From assembly GCA_017591395.1 (NCBI GenBank), contig WEDG01011981.1:62001-126000 (forward strand): a stretch of 64,000 nucleotides of DNA, written 5' to 3'. A model generated the notes under the pieces. That model searched no databases and had not been told where the DNA came from. It saw nothing but the letters and a program-made list of their open reading frames with translations. The position numbers and the translations under genes are program-made. This DNA is from Schistocephalus solidus. Its lineage: Eukaryota; Platyhelminthes; Cestoda; Diphyllobothriidea; Diphyllobothriidae. Position 1 is the stretch's first letter. Every line of letters starts with the position of its first letter. Below, one piece after another: positions 36,981 through 47,735 of the stretch.

Positions 36981-39359
36981 TCCGAACATCCAGTTTACAT
37001 TTTGTCTAGCAAAATTCAAATATTTTTCTACACTCTTAGAAAAACTTCATATTTTGTTCGTAAACATTTCAATCGGCGTGGACCACGTTGAATACCAGAT
37101 GAGTAGCATTAATAAATGAACCTTGCACAGATTTTAAAAACATCCTAACTAGACTTTCTGAATTGAAAAATACCCATTTTTCACGCATAAACTTTACAGG
37201 AGATGCAAGCTGGTTTCAAATAAATATCAAAACTAGTACGCTTGTGTTTGTTTTCTATTAAAGATATTCCAGTGTATATTAATATTGTAAATGCCATATA
37301 AGTAGACAGTTCTTAAACAGTCCAGTTTTTGCAAGCCGTTGGGAAGAAGTTTAGTCAGAGTCCAGCATTCTGCCGTGACTGTAATATCTTGGGATTGTTT
37401 TGTACGATAAATAATATAACAACGCTGCTAACGTAGTCTTTTTGTAGTGAAAACACATTCTGGAATTTCCGTTAAAATTTCATGAACAGCACATCTACTC
37501 TACAAGAATGCAGTAAAATGCATGAATATAGACAATCAATGGGAACAGCTATCATCTGTGAATGAAAATCTAGTTACGTTCAAATAGGACTATATTAATG
37601 AAATACTTTTAGCTACATCACAGCCATCAGCAACAACTGTGAACTGCATTCAATGTTTCCGCTTACCGATGTAAATATTGCCGTGCTTAAAAGCAAGGTT
37701 TTGATCATTCTTGCTGACATAACAGCTCATCGCTTTGAGTTCGATTGTATATTTAATATGAATTGCCGATCTTAATTCGCATTTATCGTGTGTTTGCCCA
37801 TTTTTAATGAATTTTTTTTGCGTTCAAACGTTCGATTTATTTACAGTAAAACCGCGCAATACACATTGCTGCCTTCGTCAGCCACACAACTAAAACCAAA
37901 TTTAAAATGCCTGAAAGCGCAACTGATTAAAGCAAAGAAGGGCGAAATAGCTATTCCGGTTGTGTTTGATTGACTATAAATCTGAAACAGGCCATCGACT
38001 TTCAGCTCATATTTCTTAGATTTTTATACTGATACAAATAAATACCAGTAACGTGAAATTTTGGTCAATATTAAAATAAAATATAACGCTTTATCCTTAG
38101 GCAGAAATGTTTTGCACTCAGTTTCAGAGGCTAATAGCAAAAAGGTATGCAAACCGGGCCTTCGTGTTAGGTTTATCCAAAAGATTGGAATCCCTCCTAT
38201 CCGGAAACTCGTGTCTTTTTGGTGAGAACATTTGTTTCGAGGACTTTTCGGTCATCAAAATCAAGAGCTTACTCCTCTGTTATCAAAACATTTAGGAAAA
38301 TCGTTCCACTTAACTGCCTTAAAATTTAGTCATCAATCACGTTTCCTTCTTAAGACAACAGAAAGGGTTGCAGGTACTGAAGGGAGGAAAATGGGACGCC
38401 TAAGAGTCTCGAGATATGTTTTGCTCAAGTCATATGAGAAAAAGAATTTTAAAAATGCTTGCCCATAAATTTGTTAAATAAACTCCGTTAGCGGTCGGCA
38501 TACAATCTAGTGGGCACATCTTTATGTGGAAAATACCATGGATTGTTTGTTTCACGAAAATATGTCAGGGTATATAGCTGTATTTTTTTCAGCGGTTGAG
38601 GAATCGGAGATTTTACAAATAATGGGCATATAGTTTAGCCGAATTGTTTTCAAAAATGCAAGTTAGAAAGATCAGGTTGTGAAGATTGCATTGGAGCGCC
38701 CAGCCTGCGAAATAACTGCAAGCATTTTTCTGCTCGTGTAGTGGCACGTGGGTTTCTTATATTCAAATATTAGCCTATTACTTTCACCGCAGGGCATACT
38801 TGGAACACAAACTAATCTTCAAGCAGTCTTTGCCATTGTCACTTAACGGCAAATTGCTCGGCCTCATATTTAGTTCCCTAATATGTTTTTAATTATAACT
38901 CCTATTACCAAAGCACCTGCGCAAATTCTTGCCTAGTATTTTTTTCGATACGAATTTTTAATCAGTTTTCTAGATGGGAAACTAAAATGAATTATATTTT
39001 GCACGATTAGTTAACAAACGTTACTACTGCCTTAACCTCCATTGAAGTGTACTGCATGTAACGGTTCGGGTTTCAAATTTCCGCTAACATTGGTAAGATA
39101 ACACTTGTATTCCTGAGTCATAAAGTGTAACAGTTCAGTGTCTCCGCGATTACGTAGCTTTGAAATATTTTCGACCTTCATAGAATGCATCGGCCGACGT
39201 AGTCCTAATCCGTAACCAACATGGTAAAATATTTTTGTTTTACATGTCCTCCGATCCACCATTTTCCTGGGCTCTGTAATTTTAACGAAAGCCCTGCGTA
39301 TCGAGGGCGCACGCATGCATGCGTGAATACAGACGTCTGGCAAATATGCAGTGTTTGCC
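36981..39359. other. Non-coding stretch with one dispersed repeat
   Basis: Contains 37345-37440, the partner of 5775-5870. Nothing else recognised. Confidence 0.45.
37345..37440 (+). repeat. Dispersed repeat, copy b
   Basis: Shares 'tgactg(t/a)aatatcttgggatt' and the adjoining 'tgtacgataa' region with 5775-5870. Confidence 0.4.
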
Positions 39360-39644
39360 GGTGGCATGACACTGCAGCCGCGATCCTGGGCTGCGCCTCA
39401 TCCTGCCCGCGCGTCGGGCGGTGGCGGCAACGACGGCGGCTGCGTAAGACAGGCAAGTGCCGATGCTGGGGGGTTTGCCGCACGCGCGCCAGCAAGTTGC
39501 AACTGCGCTAGCGTGCAAATGTCCGTGCCCAGCAAAGTCACGGACGCACTGGTGCGTGCACACCATCATGCCTGGTGCTTGATGCCACAGCCCTGTCCAG
39601 ATAACATCGGCCCAACTGGCCGGCCACTCATTCCAAGGCATAAG
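39360..39644. other. GC-rich island of unknown origin
   Basis: Strongly GC-rich, with many CpG dinucleotides, in an otherwise AT-rich region. It is open in several frames on both strands simply because stops are rare. There is no recognisable domain in any frame. It ends directly in a GA microsatellite, which suggests an inserted repeat or possibly a regulatory CpG-rich element. Confidence 0.5.
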
Positions 39645-39667
39645 CAGAGAAAGAGAGAGAGAGAGAG
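39645..39667. repeat. (GA)n microsatellite
   Basis: Purine-only GA run at the right border of the GC-rich island. Confidence 0.85.
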
Positions 39668-40911
39668 TCAGAGATTTAGTTAATTCGTTGTTCATCCATT
39701 GCTTGTTTTTCAACATCTTTTTTGGTATTACCAGGGGGCAGCTAATGGCCGCTCATTCAAACAAGACAAAATGACAAGCTAACAGTGGCAGCCTGGCACG
39801 GGCTGTTTTGGATGCTGTGAAAGAGTAATGCAGTGGCATTCCATCAATCCCTTTAGAATTTCAGCCGCACTGGTGAACCGAAAATAATCTAAGTGCACGG
39901 GGTGAAATCTGTGCTGTAGGACATACACTCGGCCTCGTTAGGGCACTGCTACGCCTCCGCACTCTAACTAGCTACAGGAGTCATAAACTAACAGGTGTGA
40001 GAATCCTGTCCAAAAGCTCCGCTTTTCGGTTGCTTTTTTATGACAGACTATAGCCAACTCAGCTGAGTGTTCTATACGACCCAGGTGCACATCGGACTCC
40101 GAAAATGAGGAATAAACGAGTACCTTCTTTAACCACCTTCTATCTCCAGCGCACGTATGCCTGCAACAGCCATAGTCCTGCAAAATAATTCTATATGCAA
40201 ACCTGCATGGCAACAGAGGGATTTTTGTAAGAAACTAGTTCAGCCAGCCTACCTTGTCAAAATTGCTGTTTAATTGTTCGTCAGTACTAATTTATTTTCG
40301 ATCAGTCAAAGAATCCAATTTGAAATTCAAAGAAATAGTCAGCAACAAGATCACTCCTTGTCCCTGTTTCAAACGAAAGGTTAATCTCTCAAAACTCGGA
40401 ATTCCAGAGTAGGAAGTAGAATGGTCGAGAAACTTTACATTTACAATTATCTTTTGCAATGCTAATAGTCTATCATTTTAACTTCTTTTCCACCGTCTGA
40501 CAAATATTTCTGACAGAATAGGAAGTGTGATCCAAGTGTGCTCTAGTATTACATGATCAACTTTTAGGTTGGTGAGAACTATGCTTTTTTTGTAATGTAT
40601 AGTATGCAGGTTTTGGATCAAAGGAAAAAAACTCATTTATTTCTTTTGAAGGATACGGAAATTTATTGAATTTATTGAATGTTAAAAGATGCTCAACTGT
40701 TAAAATGTTCACCTTAAGGAGGACGTCATTTGCTGTTCCATTAAGCACTTTAACATTTTGCCCATTAACCTTTGCTTTTCCGACTAAATGAATGGAAAAA
40801 TAAACAGACTAAGGAAAAGATATGTTGGCAGGTGTGATAAGCACATGTATTTCGGAAGATTCGGCATGCCAACAAATACTTTGTACCTAAAATGTGGTTC
40901 ATGCTATTTAG
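39668..40911. other. Non-coding stretch, nothing recognised
   Basis: No gene or repeat recognised between the GC-rich island and the Penelope-like element. Confidence 0.45.
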
Positions 40912-41711
40912 TGTTGCAACGTTCTTCGATGTGGGCCGAAAATATTTGTACCTCTCCAACAGAAACGCAATCTAGTCTGTTGCTTAGCGCAAAGGGCCAG
41001 AAAAATTTGCACGACAGATAGTATCGAGGAGGAGCTTGGGAATATTCAGAACCTACTTCGAGAGAATGGATACCCAGATCGTTTTATTACAAAGCATCTT
41101 GTCGCAAGACCAGTGAAACCTGCCAAGGTTACTGTGGAAAAGAAAACTCTATTCCTCAAAGTGCCCTTTCAAGGGGATTTGGCTAGTGAACTCCTGAAAA
41201 GACGCCTTAACCAAGCCGTTACACAAACGTTCCCAGCTGCGAAACTTCAGATAGTGTTCTCAACCAACCCTCTTTTACGAAGCGAAGGCAAGGATAAGTT
41301 GCCGGCTCAGACCACCTCCATGTGCATTTACTCATTTACTTGTTCCTGTGGAGCAGGTTATATTGGTCGCACGAGTTGGTGCTTATCCAAAAGAATAAAA
41401 GAACACATCCCAGCACGGCTGAGCAAAGGGGAAGTCAAGAGCATAAAAAAGCCATCCTTGCACATCTTGTTGACACCGGGCCTAGTGTGGACCCCAGCGA
41501 AGCTTTCCGTGTAATTTATAAAGTCCCACCAAACTACCCCAAGCCACTGGGTCAACGTCTACTAGCAGCAGCAGAAGCGACTGCCATTAGGTTGAAGAAG
41601 CCGGTCTTGTGCGCACAAAAGAACCTCGTACAAGCTCTGTGCTTAGCTTGGCCATCGGCCTCCTACCTGCATGCATCCCCCGCGCCATCTCTGTCCTCCC
41701 CCTTCGCCTAG
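40912..41711 (+). pseudogene. Penelope-like retroelement, 3' fragment with GIY-YIG endonuclease domain, frameshifted
   Basis: Penelope-like elements pair a reverse transcriptase with a C-terminal GIY-YIG nuclease; only the end is present here. The plus frame is open from 40912 and from about 40951 reads VPLQQKRNLVCCLAQRARKI and later LLRENGYPDRFITKHL, as in the linker after the RT core. The nuclease follows: YSFTCSCGAGYIGRTS, then LSKRIKEHIPARLSKGE. At the A6 run 41445-41450 the frame must shift by one deleted A to continue as AILAHLVDTG, VDPSEAFRVIYKVPP and EATAIRLKKPVLCAQKN, ending at the TAG at 41709-41711. The RT catalytic core is missing, so the copy is 5' truncated and inactive. The domain order and the CSCG-YIGRT spelling match flatworm Penelope-like elements as I remember them. 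Confidence 0.8.
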
Positions 41712-41870
41712 AACGGCTCTACCAAAGACTTACTGCCGCCTATCACATTGTCTCTTATCATCCTCCCCCTATGCACATTTCTCAGATAGCCCACAAAAAC
41801 GGACGAATATTATCGATTTCATGATTTAAATGTCTACTGCGTTCCAACGTTTACCTATAACTGTACTGGC

Positions 41871-41890
41871 CTGAAGAGAAGTTATCGAAA
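41871..41890 (+). ncRNA. Possible hammerhead core relic in the Penelope-like 3' region
   Basis: CTGAAGA (41871-41877) is followed nine bases later by GAAA (41887-41890), the two conserved core boxes in the right order and spacing. The intervening stem pairs over only about two base pairs. Penelope-like elements are known to carry hammerhead motifs in their terminal repeats, so the position is suggestive, but the sequence match is short. Confidence 0.2.
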
Positions 41891-41899
41891 GCAGCGCGT

Positions 41900-43440
41900 A
41901 TGCTCGCCAAGTCGTCTTTTGAATATTTAGGTATGTTCCTGAATAAAAAAAGAACAATTAAATGAGATTTCAAAACAACCTCGCATGGAACGAGTGCAAG
42001 TTAATACTTAAAAGACAAGGCTGACGATTGGTTGAAACTCTGTTCAGTCACCGTATATTCTTGATAGTAATACTTATTACTCGGTGTGTGTATAGCTATA
42101 GTCGGCTTAAGACACTTTTACACTCTCAGTTGAATTTTAAAGCAAGGATACGCAATTCAGGCGTTTGTATAAATTATTTCATGGAAATCCATCGTCCCTA
42201 AACGCTACGCACCAAGAAAGATTGTATGCGTTTTTAAACATACTCTTAGAGCTAATTAATTTTGAAAATTTCACAGAATCCTTTGTATAAGCTAATAAAA
42301 AAATCATTATGGAAACTGCATATAGAATATACTACACTAATAAATTTGCTGCAATAAACTTTCAACACCAAGTGTTCTGATCATAGGCATATGAAACGTT
42401 AAGTTTAGGTAAAATATCAAGCAAAAGAAATAAGAAATTGCAATCAGTCGTTTCTCTATACTACAGTATATGAAAAACAAAGCTAATGCCGTTTGAAAAT
42501 TTTGTGATTCCTGGAAAACAGGGACTTGTTGTATATTTTTTGATCAACGTATTTCAAACTTGAAAGGATAACACCAAGATAAAGCCTGCTTTTTCATGAA
42601 ATGAGTAACATGAATGAACATTGCGTATATCATATGTAAGACCAAAACCAAAACTTAAAAATGTTGCCACAGGTCACTAGGGTGATTTTCCGTTTAATGC
42701 TAAACAATGATTTACGGTTAGTTACAGAGTTGTTTTCTATTTGCGAACCTATCAAACCAAATCTGTAAATTTTCCTGGGTTTTGGGTTTCCAGTTATTGC
42801 TTGCTGGATCATAACGTTTTTTTTCAAATAGACCGTGCTTCCCATTTTGCCGAGTAGTGCTGTCCGACACTCTAGCTTAATGGTTATCTATATGGAAAAT
42901 GGAAAATGTTGGAGGATACTGCTCGACTTGCAGAATTTGGTAGAATCCCATCAAAGCCAATAAAATAGCACTTTGTTTACATCAGACAACACTCCTAGTA
43001 CACAAATAATGTGAGATAATACTTATTTGGAAATACTTAAAGTTGGTTGAAATCGGTTGCAGAGCCAGATCAAACTCCGAAACTTGAGAAATGTGCATAA
43101 GACATGAACATTCAAATCAAAAATAGCTTTCTTGTTTGTGCTTTTTAGTTCGGAATCCTCGTGGCTGATTTGAACCGTCAGTGATCCAACTTGGATCGGC
43201 ATTGGTGAACTGATACGTATCCTTGATTAGGGACATGTAAACTTATCAGGTACCTCCCTGTGATCATAAAATGCCCTACCAGTTTATCTGCTAAAATATT
43301 TCAGTAAGTTTTGTATATAATATCCATACTGGTGGCGAAAATCAAATAAGGACATAGATCAGCTGCATCTAAAAATCGTATTGCATATCAGACCTTATAA
43401 ATTGATCATTGATTGGGAAAGTTGAGAGTGCCGAGTTGAT
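41900..43440. other. Non-coding stretch, nothing recognised
   Basis: AT-rich sequence without an identifiable feature. Confidence 0.45.
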
Positions 43441-43840
43441 AATTCGAGCCCTGCATCACTACGTGCGCGAAGCTCGGGACAATTTGGCCACTCAAAACTC
43501 AAGAGAGCCGCACATAAACAGCCCGAGAGCGAACCCACCCGACGAAGAACAAGATTCGCCGGACAGACCAACACCGGTGGAAGGCTCAACGCCCCTCCCA
43601 CGGCCCCCATCGCGGGAATGACTCATAAGGCACACCGCCCGCCAAACATCCACCAAAGGGACGAGGCAGCGAACAACAACAACAAAAATTGATTAGCCCG
43701 AGGCCGACACATAGCAGGGCACTTCTGGTTCTGTTCGGTCATCTGCAGTTGCTTTGAAAATGGTTAGCTGACCAAGCTCTCCGAAACGTCAGCATACGAA
43801 TAAAATTATTTCAGTTAGCCCATTTTATTTCTCAAAAAGC
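43441..43840 (+). repeat. R1 repeat family, copy 4 (5' truncated, young)
   Basis: From 'tgcatcactacgtgcg' onward it matches copy 5 with only about four substitutions by eye over some 370 bp. The left side stops abruptly inside the family, as expected for a 5'-truncated retroposed copy. The open frame at 43409-43621 continues the family frame (HHYVREARDN, then a proline-rich tail). Much higher G+C than its flanks. Carries the hammerhead-like segment at 43750-43794. Confidence 0.8.
43750..43794 (+). ncRNA. Hammerhead-like fold at end of R1 copy 4
   Basis: TGCT (43750-43753), TTGAAAA (43754-43760), T, GGTTAGC and GCTCTCC (43762-43768 and 43776-43782) around loop TGACCAA, GAAAC (43783-43787), GTC (43788-43790), AGCA (43791-43794). 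TGCT and AGCA pair as stem I. Confidence 0.42.
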
Positions 43841-45535
43841 CTATAATTGCCTATGCAAGCGGAAAAAAATAGGTGTTCCAGGTAGTAGTCGTGACGACGT
43901 AGACGCGACTGCTAGAACAAAAGCTCTATTCGCATGACATGTCAGTATCATGGTGGAATACATATTAGAAATTGATAAGTCCTACACAGGGCATCGCAGT
44001 ATTTATAGGACACAATCGCTATTTTACTGCATACCTATTAACATTAGCCAATTGCCGTCGTCGTGCTAAAGTTATAGGCTTGATGGTTTCCGGTGGAAAG
44101 AATGACTGCTTTCTCCTTCAAAAGAGGGTCGCGGCTGCATTTGGTTCTTTATTAGCACGTCCTTGCTGCACTTCAGTCGTGCCTAAATTCAAGCCCATGC
44201 AATGGTGTCTGCGACGCGGCGGGATAGGAATCAGATTATGGACGACATTATAAATAATCTGCTACTGCGCTGACACCCATAAAGTAGATCGCCCATCTCG
44301 TACAGTGTTAACCGAAATGTGCTTTCGGTTCCAAAAAATTACTCCAATAAGTTTGTGATATTTAATGTCGCGCAGCCTAATCCGAACATATTTCATTCAA
44401 TTCAGGAAACTGGCCTTTGAACGAGCTTCCTGTAATCGCCTACGAAATTAAACTTCGGCAAATTTAACTACATATGTTGCATGTATCGATTACAGTGTTT
44501 TTCGATGCACTTATAAATTCAACTATATTTTACAGAAAACATGCTCAACAAGTTTTTGTACCCTGTTGATTGCAAATCAAGTCGGCTTGAAAGCTTATAT
44601 TTCACGAGTGTATCGTTTGGCTTTAAAATTTATAATTCAGCATGTTTAAGACCTTGAAATTGGCATGCACAAAACATAGCATCTGTCCAGTTATTAATGC
44701 TGCTTATAAAATATGCAACAAAGTCAACCGCCAATGCAAAATTTTATCAGAAATATGCGGCTTCTTTCTCAGAGTAATAGCTGATTTGTCGTAGGTCATG
44801 TAGATTTAAACCTTAAATGCACGTGTAACGAAAGATCGGGGTCAAATATATTCGGAAATTGGGAAAGCTACCTTCACTCAGAAGATAGACCTTCTTCAAG
44901 CATAAAATTCGAAGAAATAGGCTGCTTCCAAATGAGTACTAAAAAGAATATTTCTATGCATATTTTCAATAAAATATGGTTGCATTTATAAGCGTATCGA
45001 CAAACATTGGAAACAATACATAGTACTTTAGCAGTAGTTTTTACATAATCTGGGTTTTGTAGGCAAGTGAAAGGAAGCTTTTTCGAAAGCAACGGTACTT
45101 AAGTGAATGAAAATTATGCCGAGATTAAGCCATATAATTGTAACTATTAAAACTCCACTTTAGTAATGTTATCGAATCGAATTTCAGGTGACACTTCGAG
45201 ATAGCCAGTCTGCTGTATGTCGTCCTGCCTTGATGTTCCTATCGGCATATGGTGGTCAGTAAGGGGAAAAGACCCTGAAAGGATCTCAAGATAACTCTAA
45301 ATTAAACTAAGAGGAATATTTTGTGCGCTATAACCAATTTGGTGAAGAACACTCGTAGGCTAATTGGCCTTTTCGAGAAAACCAGGCGCCAAGCGAGCAG
45401 ACGACGATCAAGGGACCAGTAAACTGAAGTTTGGAGGGCTATTCCCTACATTAAGGGAGTCTCTGTAACGGTTTCCTGACATACAAGCCACCAGATTAGG
45501 CAAAGCACACCGACCCAAAGCCACAATTCATCGCC
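43841..45535. other. Non-coding stretch between two R1 copies
   Basis: No recognised feature. The sequence from about 45365 becomes GC-richer and may already belong to the element that contains R1 copy 5. Confidence 0.4.
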
Positions 45536-45539
45536 GGTT

Positions 45540-46250
45540 GATGCAACCCAAATCCACGCTGCCATTAACTGAAACCTCAGCAGTAATGTACAAAATAAGT
45601 TGCAACAAGGGAGACTGCGATTACATGGAAGAAACCGGGCGGTAATTCAGACCCGCCAGCAGGAACACAAACCGGTAGCTCGGAGACTAGACCCAAACTC
45701 CCAGTTTGCATCGCACTTGGTAGAAACTGGCAATACGTTCGATCTTCAGTGAGCCACCATCGTAGGTCGAGGCAACTCAAAGATGGAACAGCTAGCGCTT
45801 CAGGCGTGGTATTCAGATGCCAACTCCATTAACAGGCATCTAGACCTTCCTGCAGCTTATAAATTCTTGCATCACTACGTGCGCGAAGCTCGGGACAATT
45901 CGGCCACTCAAAACTCAAGAGAGCCGCACATAAACAGCCCGAGAGCGAACCCACCCGACGAAGAACAAGATTCGCCGGACAGACCAACACCGGTGGAAGG
46001 CTCAACGCCCCTCCCACGGCCCCCATCGCGGGAATGACTCATAAGGCACACCGCCCGCCAAACATCCACCAAAGGGACGAGGCAGCGAACAACAACAACA
46101 AAAATTGATCAGCCCGAGGCCGACACAAAGCAGGGCACTTCTGGTTCTGTTCGGTCATCTGCAGTTGCTTTGAAAATGGTGAGCTGACCAAGCTCTCCGA
46201 AACGTCAGCATACGAATAAAATTATTTCAGTTGAGCCCGCCTTATTTCTG
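45540..46250 (+). repeat. R1 repeat family, copy 5 (longest, best preserved)
   Basis: The most complete copy. The part shared with copy 2 begins near 45690 ('tagacccaaactcccag'), and weaker homology may start near 45540. An open frame at 45783-46037 encodes LQAWYSDANSINRHLDL, then HHYVREARDN and a proline/serine-rich tail ending at a TGA. I recognise no protein family. After the frame come 'ggcagcgaacaacaaca', 'gcccgaggccgacac' and the hammerhead-like segment at 46166-46210, then 'acgaataaaatt'. GC-rich compared with flanks. It is likely a non-autonomous retroelement or the terminal part of a Penelope-like element. Confidence 0.75.
46166..46210 (+). ncRNA. Hammerhead-like fold at end of R1 copy 5
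   Basis: TGCT (46166-46169), TTGAAAA (46170-46176), T, GGTGAGC and GCTCTCC (46178-46184 and 46192-46198; one T-T mismatch), GAAAC (46199-46203), GTC (46204-46206), AGCA (46207-46210). The arrangement equals a type I hammerhead with a collapsed stem III. The 5' core box deviates from CUGANGA at two positions. Confidence 0.45.
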
Positions 46251-47232
46251 AAAATCATCTTTCTCTACAATGTACGTTTTGAAACCATTTCATACCATTT
46301 TATCAGGCCATACCATCCGTTTTTATCAAAACAATTTCGAAATAAAATGGAGTAGCCTCCTACATGCAACACGCAGGCATTTTATCTATTGAAACCCAAT
46401 TTTTTAAATATGGTTTTTTGCGTAAAAACTGATTTGAGAGTCACGTCTTCCATATAAATCGAAACATTTGCTTGCTTATAGAATTATATATTGGGAATGT
46501 TTGGCAAACATCCCATACGTGAGTAAGTCTCCATCTAAATAAGCCTCTGTATGATTTTCGACTTCAAGGAGATCCTGAGTAACGGTTAAAACATTTTTAT
46601 GGCGTATAGAAAAAGGGTATGTTTTAGATAAATGAAACTGTAACACAAAATGTTGGAAAAGGGTTATACGGAAAGCATTTAAAATTGAATTGCTCACAGT
46701 ATTCTTGTGCATACGTGCTTTCGGTAGGATGAACTAATTTTTAGCCGTGAACAGCCCTGAACGTTAATTATTTTCTTGAATGAAAAGTTAACCTTGAGCC
46801 ATCAACTCGTGAAATTGTTACCCGTTATACCCTACCACTGACATTTTGTGAGAAAATACATAAGTCTTTAAACATTTCTGAGCGTATTGTTATTTTGTTT
46901 CAGCCTCCAAAAACGCTGCGTTGCTGTTTCCTTGGTCGGAACTTAGTCATTCTGGCATGCGTTACTCGGTTGCTACGAGTGTCAGCAGTCCAGTAACTTT
47001 CGCCGTGTGAGTGTGTGGCATGCAACAAATGTAGGCTTGGGCTATATGAGCGACTATGCCCAATATCTACCAGTTGGACGCATTTTTACCAGTTAACCAG
47101 ATGAGAGGGAGAGAGAGAGAAATGTATGGGTAACGTAGAGATAGCACAAATCCACCACTTCAGTTTCTCCATATAAACAGATAAACATGCTTCATACACG
47201 AATGGAGGTGAAAGTCCACATTCCAGGTGTGT
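46251..47232. other. Non-coding stretch with a short GA run
   Basis: Only a GA-rich microsatellite at 47103-47120 is evident. Confidence 0.45.
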
Positions 47233-47288
47233 ATAAGTGAAGAAGAAGGTTGTTCGTTTACCGGAATCATGGCTTTATTCGTCCGAGC

Positions 47289-47318
47289 TTTCGAACTCTT
47301 ACTGGAGTCCATCGTCAG
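47289..47318 (-). ncRNA. Hammerhead-like core, left palindrome arm (core boxes intact)
   Basis: On the minus strand CTGACGA (47318-47312) matches the canonical CUGANGA box. One T follows, then GGACTC with loop CAGTAA and GAGTTC forms stem II, then GAAA (47292-47289). Flanking TTTAT and ATAAA can pair as stem I. The expected NUH cleavage triplet reads GAC, so cleavage is uncertain. Confidence 0.5.
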
Positions 47319-47346
47319 AGATAAATCAGCAAAAAAATGAGTAACA

Positions 47347-47352
47347 TTTATA
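47347..47352 (-). promoter_or_regulatory. TATA box, left palindrome arm
   Basis: Mirror of the right-arm TATA box, with CCAAT at 47365-47369 on the plus strand. It would drive leftward transcription, so the palindrome carries divergent promoters. Confidence 0.45.
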
Positions 47353-47670
47353 GGGGGGCCGCGGCCAATCAGACAGCAGTGGCGCCAGTCCGGAGGTGAC
47401 TACGCAGGGCCCTGTATGCCAGTGCCAGATCGATAAATCGATTGACCGAGTTCTCATCGGAGGCTCAGGCTTCAATCAATTCTCAGCTTGTCTTGCATCT
47501 GGCGTGGGCGATGATCTTTGCCAGATGCAAGACAAGCCGAGAATTGATTGAAGCCTGAGCCTCCGATGAGAACTCGGTCAATCGATATATCGATCTCGTG
47601 CTGGCATACAGGACCCCGCGACGTCACCTCTGGACTGGCGCCACTGCTGTCTGATTGGCCGCTACCCCCC

Positions 47671-47676
47671 TATAAA
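47671..47676 (+). promoter_or_regulatory. TATA box, right palindrome arm
   Basis: TATAAA preceded 13 bases upstream by ATTGG (47654-47658, an inverted CCAAT box). A start about 30 bases downstream would fall just before the hammerhead-like core. Confidence 0.45.
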
Positions 47677-47705
47677 TGTTACTCGTTTATGTTGCTGTTT
47701 TATCT

Positions 47706-47735
47706 ATGACGATGGACTCCAGTAAGAGTTCAAAA
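47706..47735 (+). ncRNA. Hammerhead-like core, right palindrome arm (core mutated)
   Basis: Same segment as in the left arm, but the first box reads ATGACGA (47706-47712; C3 replaced by A) and the second reads AAAA (47732-47735; G12 replaced by A). Both positions are catalytic in hammerheads, so this arm should be inactive. Stem II is kept. Confidence 0.5.

Noticed and set aside
39032..39716. Overlapping 96-144-residue frames on both strands in the GC-rich island
   Set aside because: Open only because stops are rare in GC-rich sequence. They overlap each other on both strands, are rich in Ala, Arg, Cys and His, and have no recognisable domain.
40788..41021. 77-residue frame upstream of the Penelope-like fragment
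   Set aside because: It overlaps the Penelope frame in another register and does not resemble a reverse transcriptase.
42868..42905. tRNA-like A box 'tagcttaatggtta'
   Set aside because: No B box follows at the expected distance.
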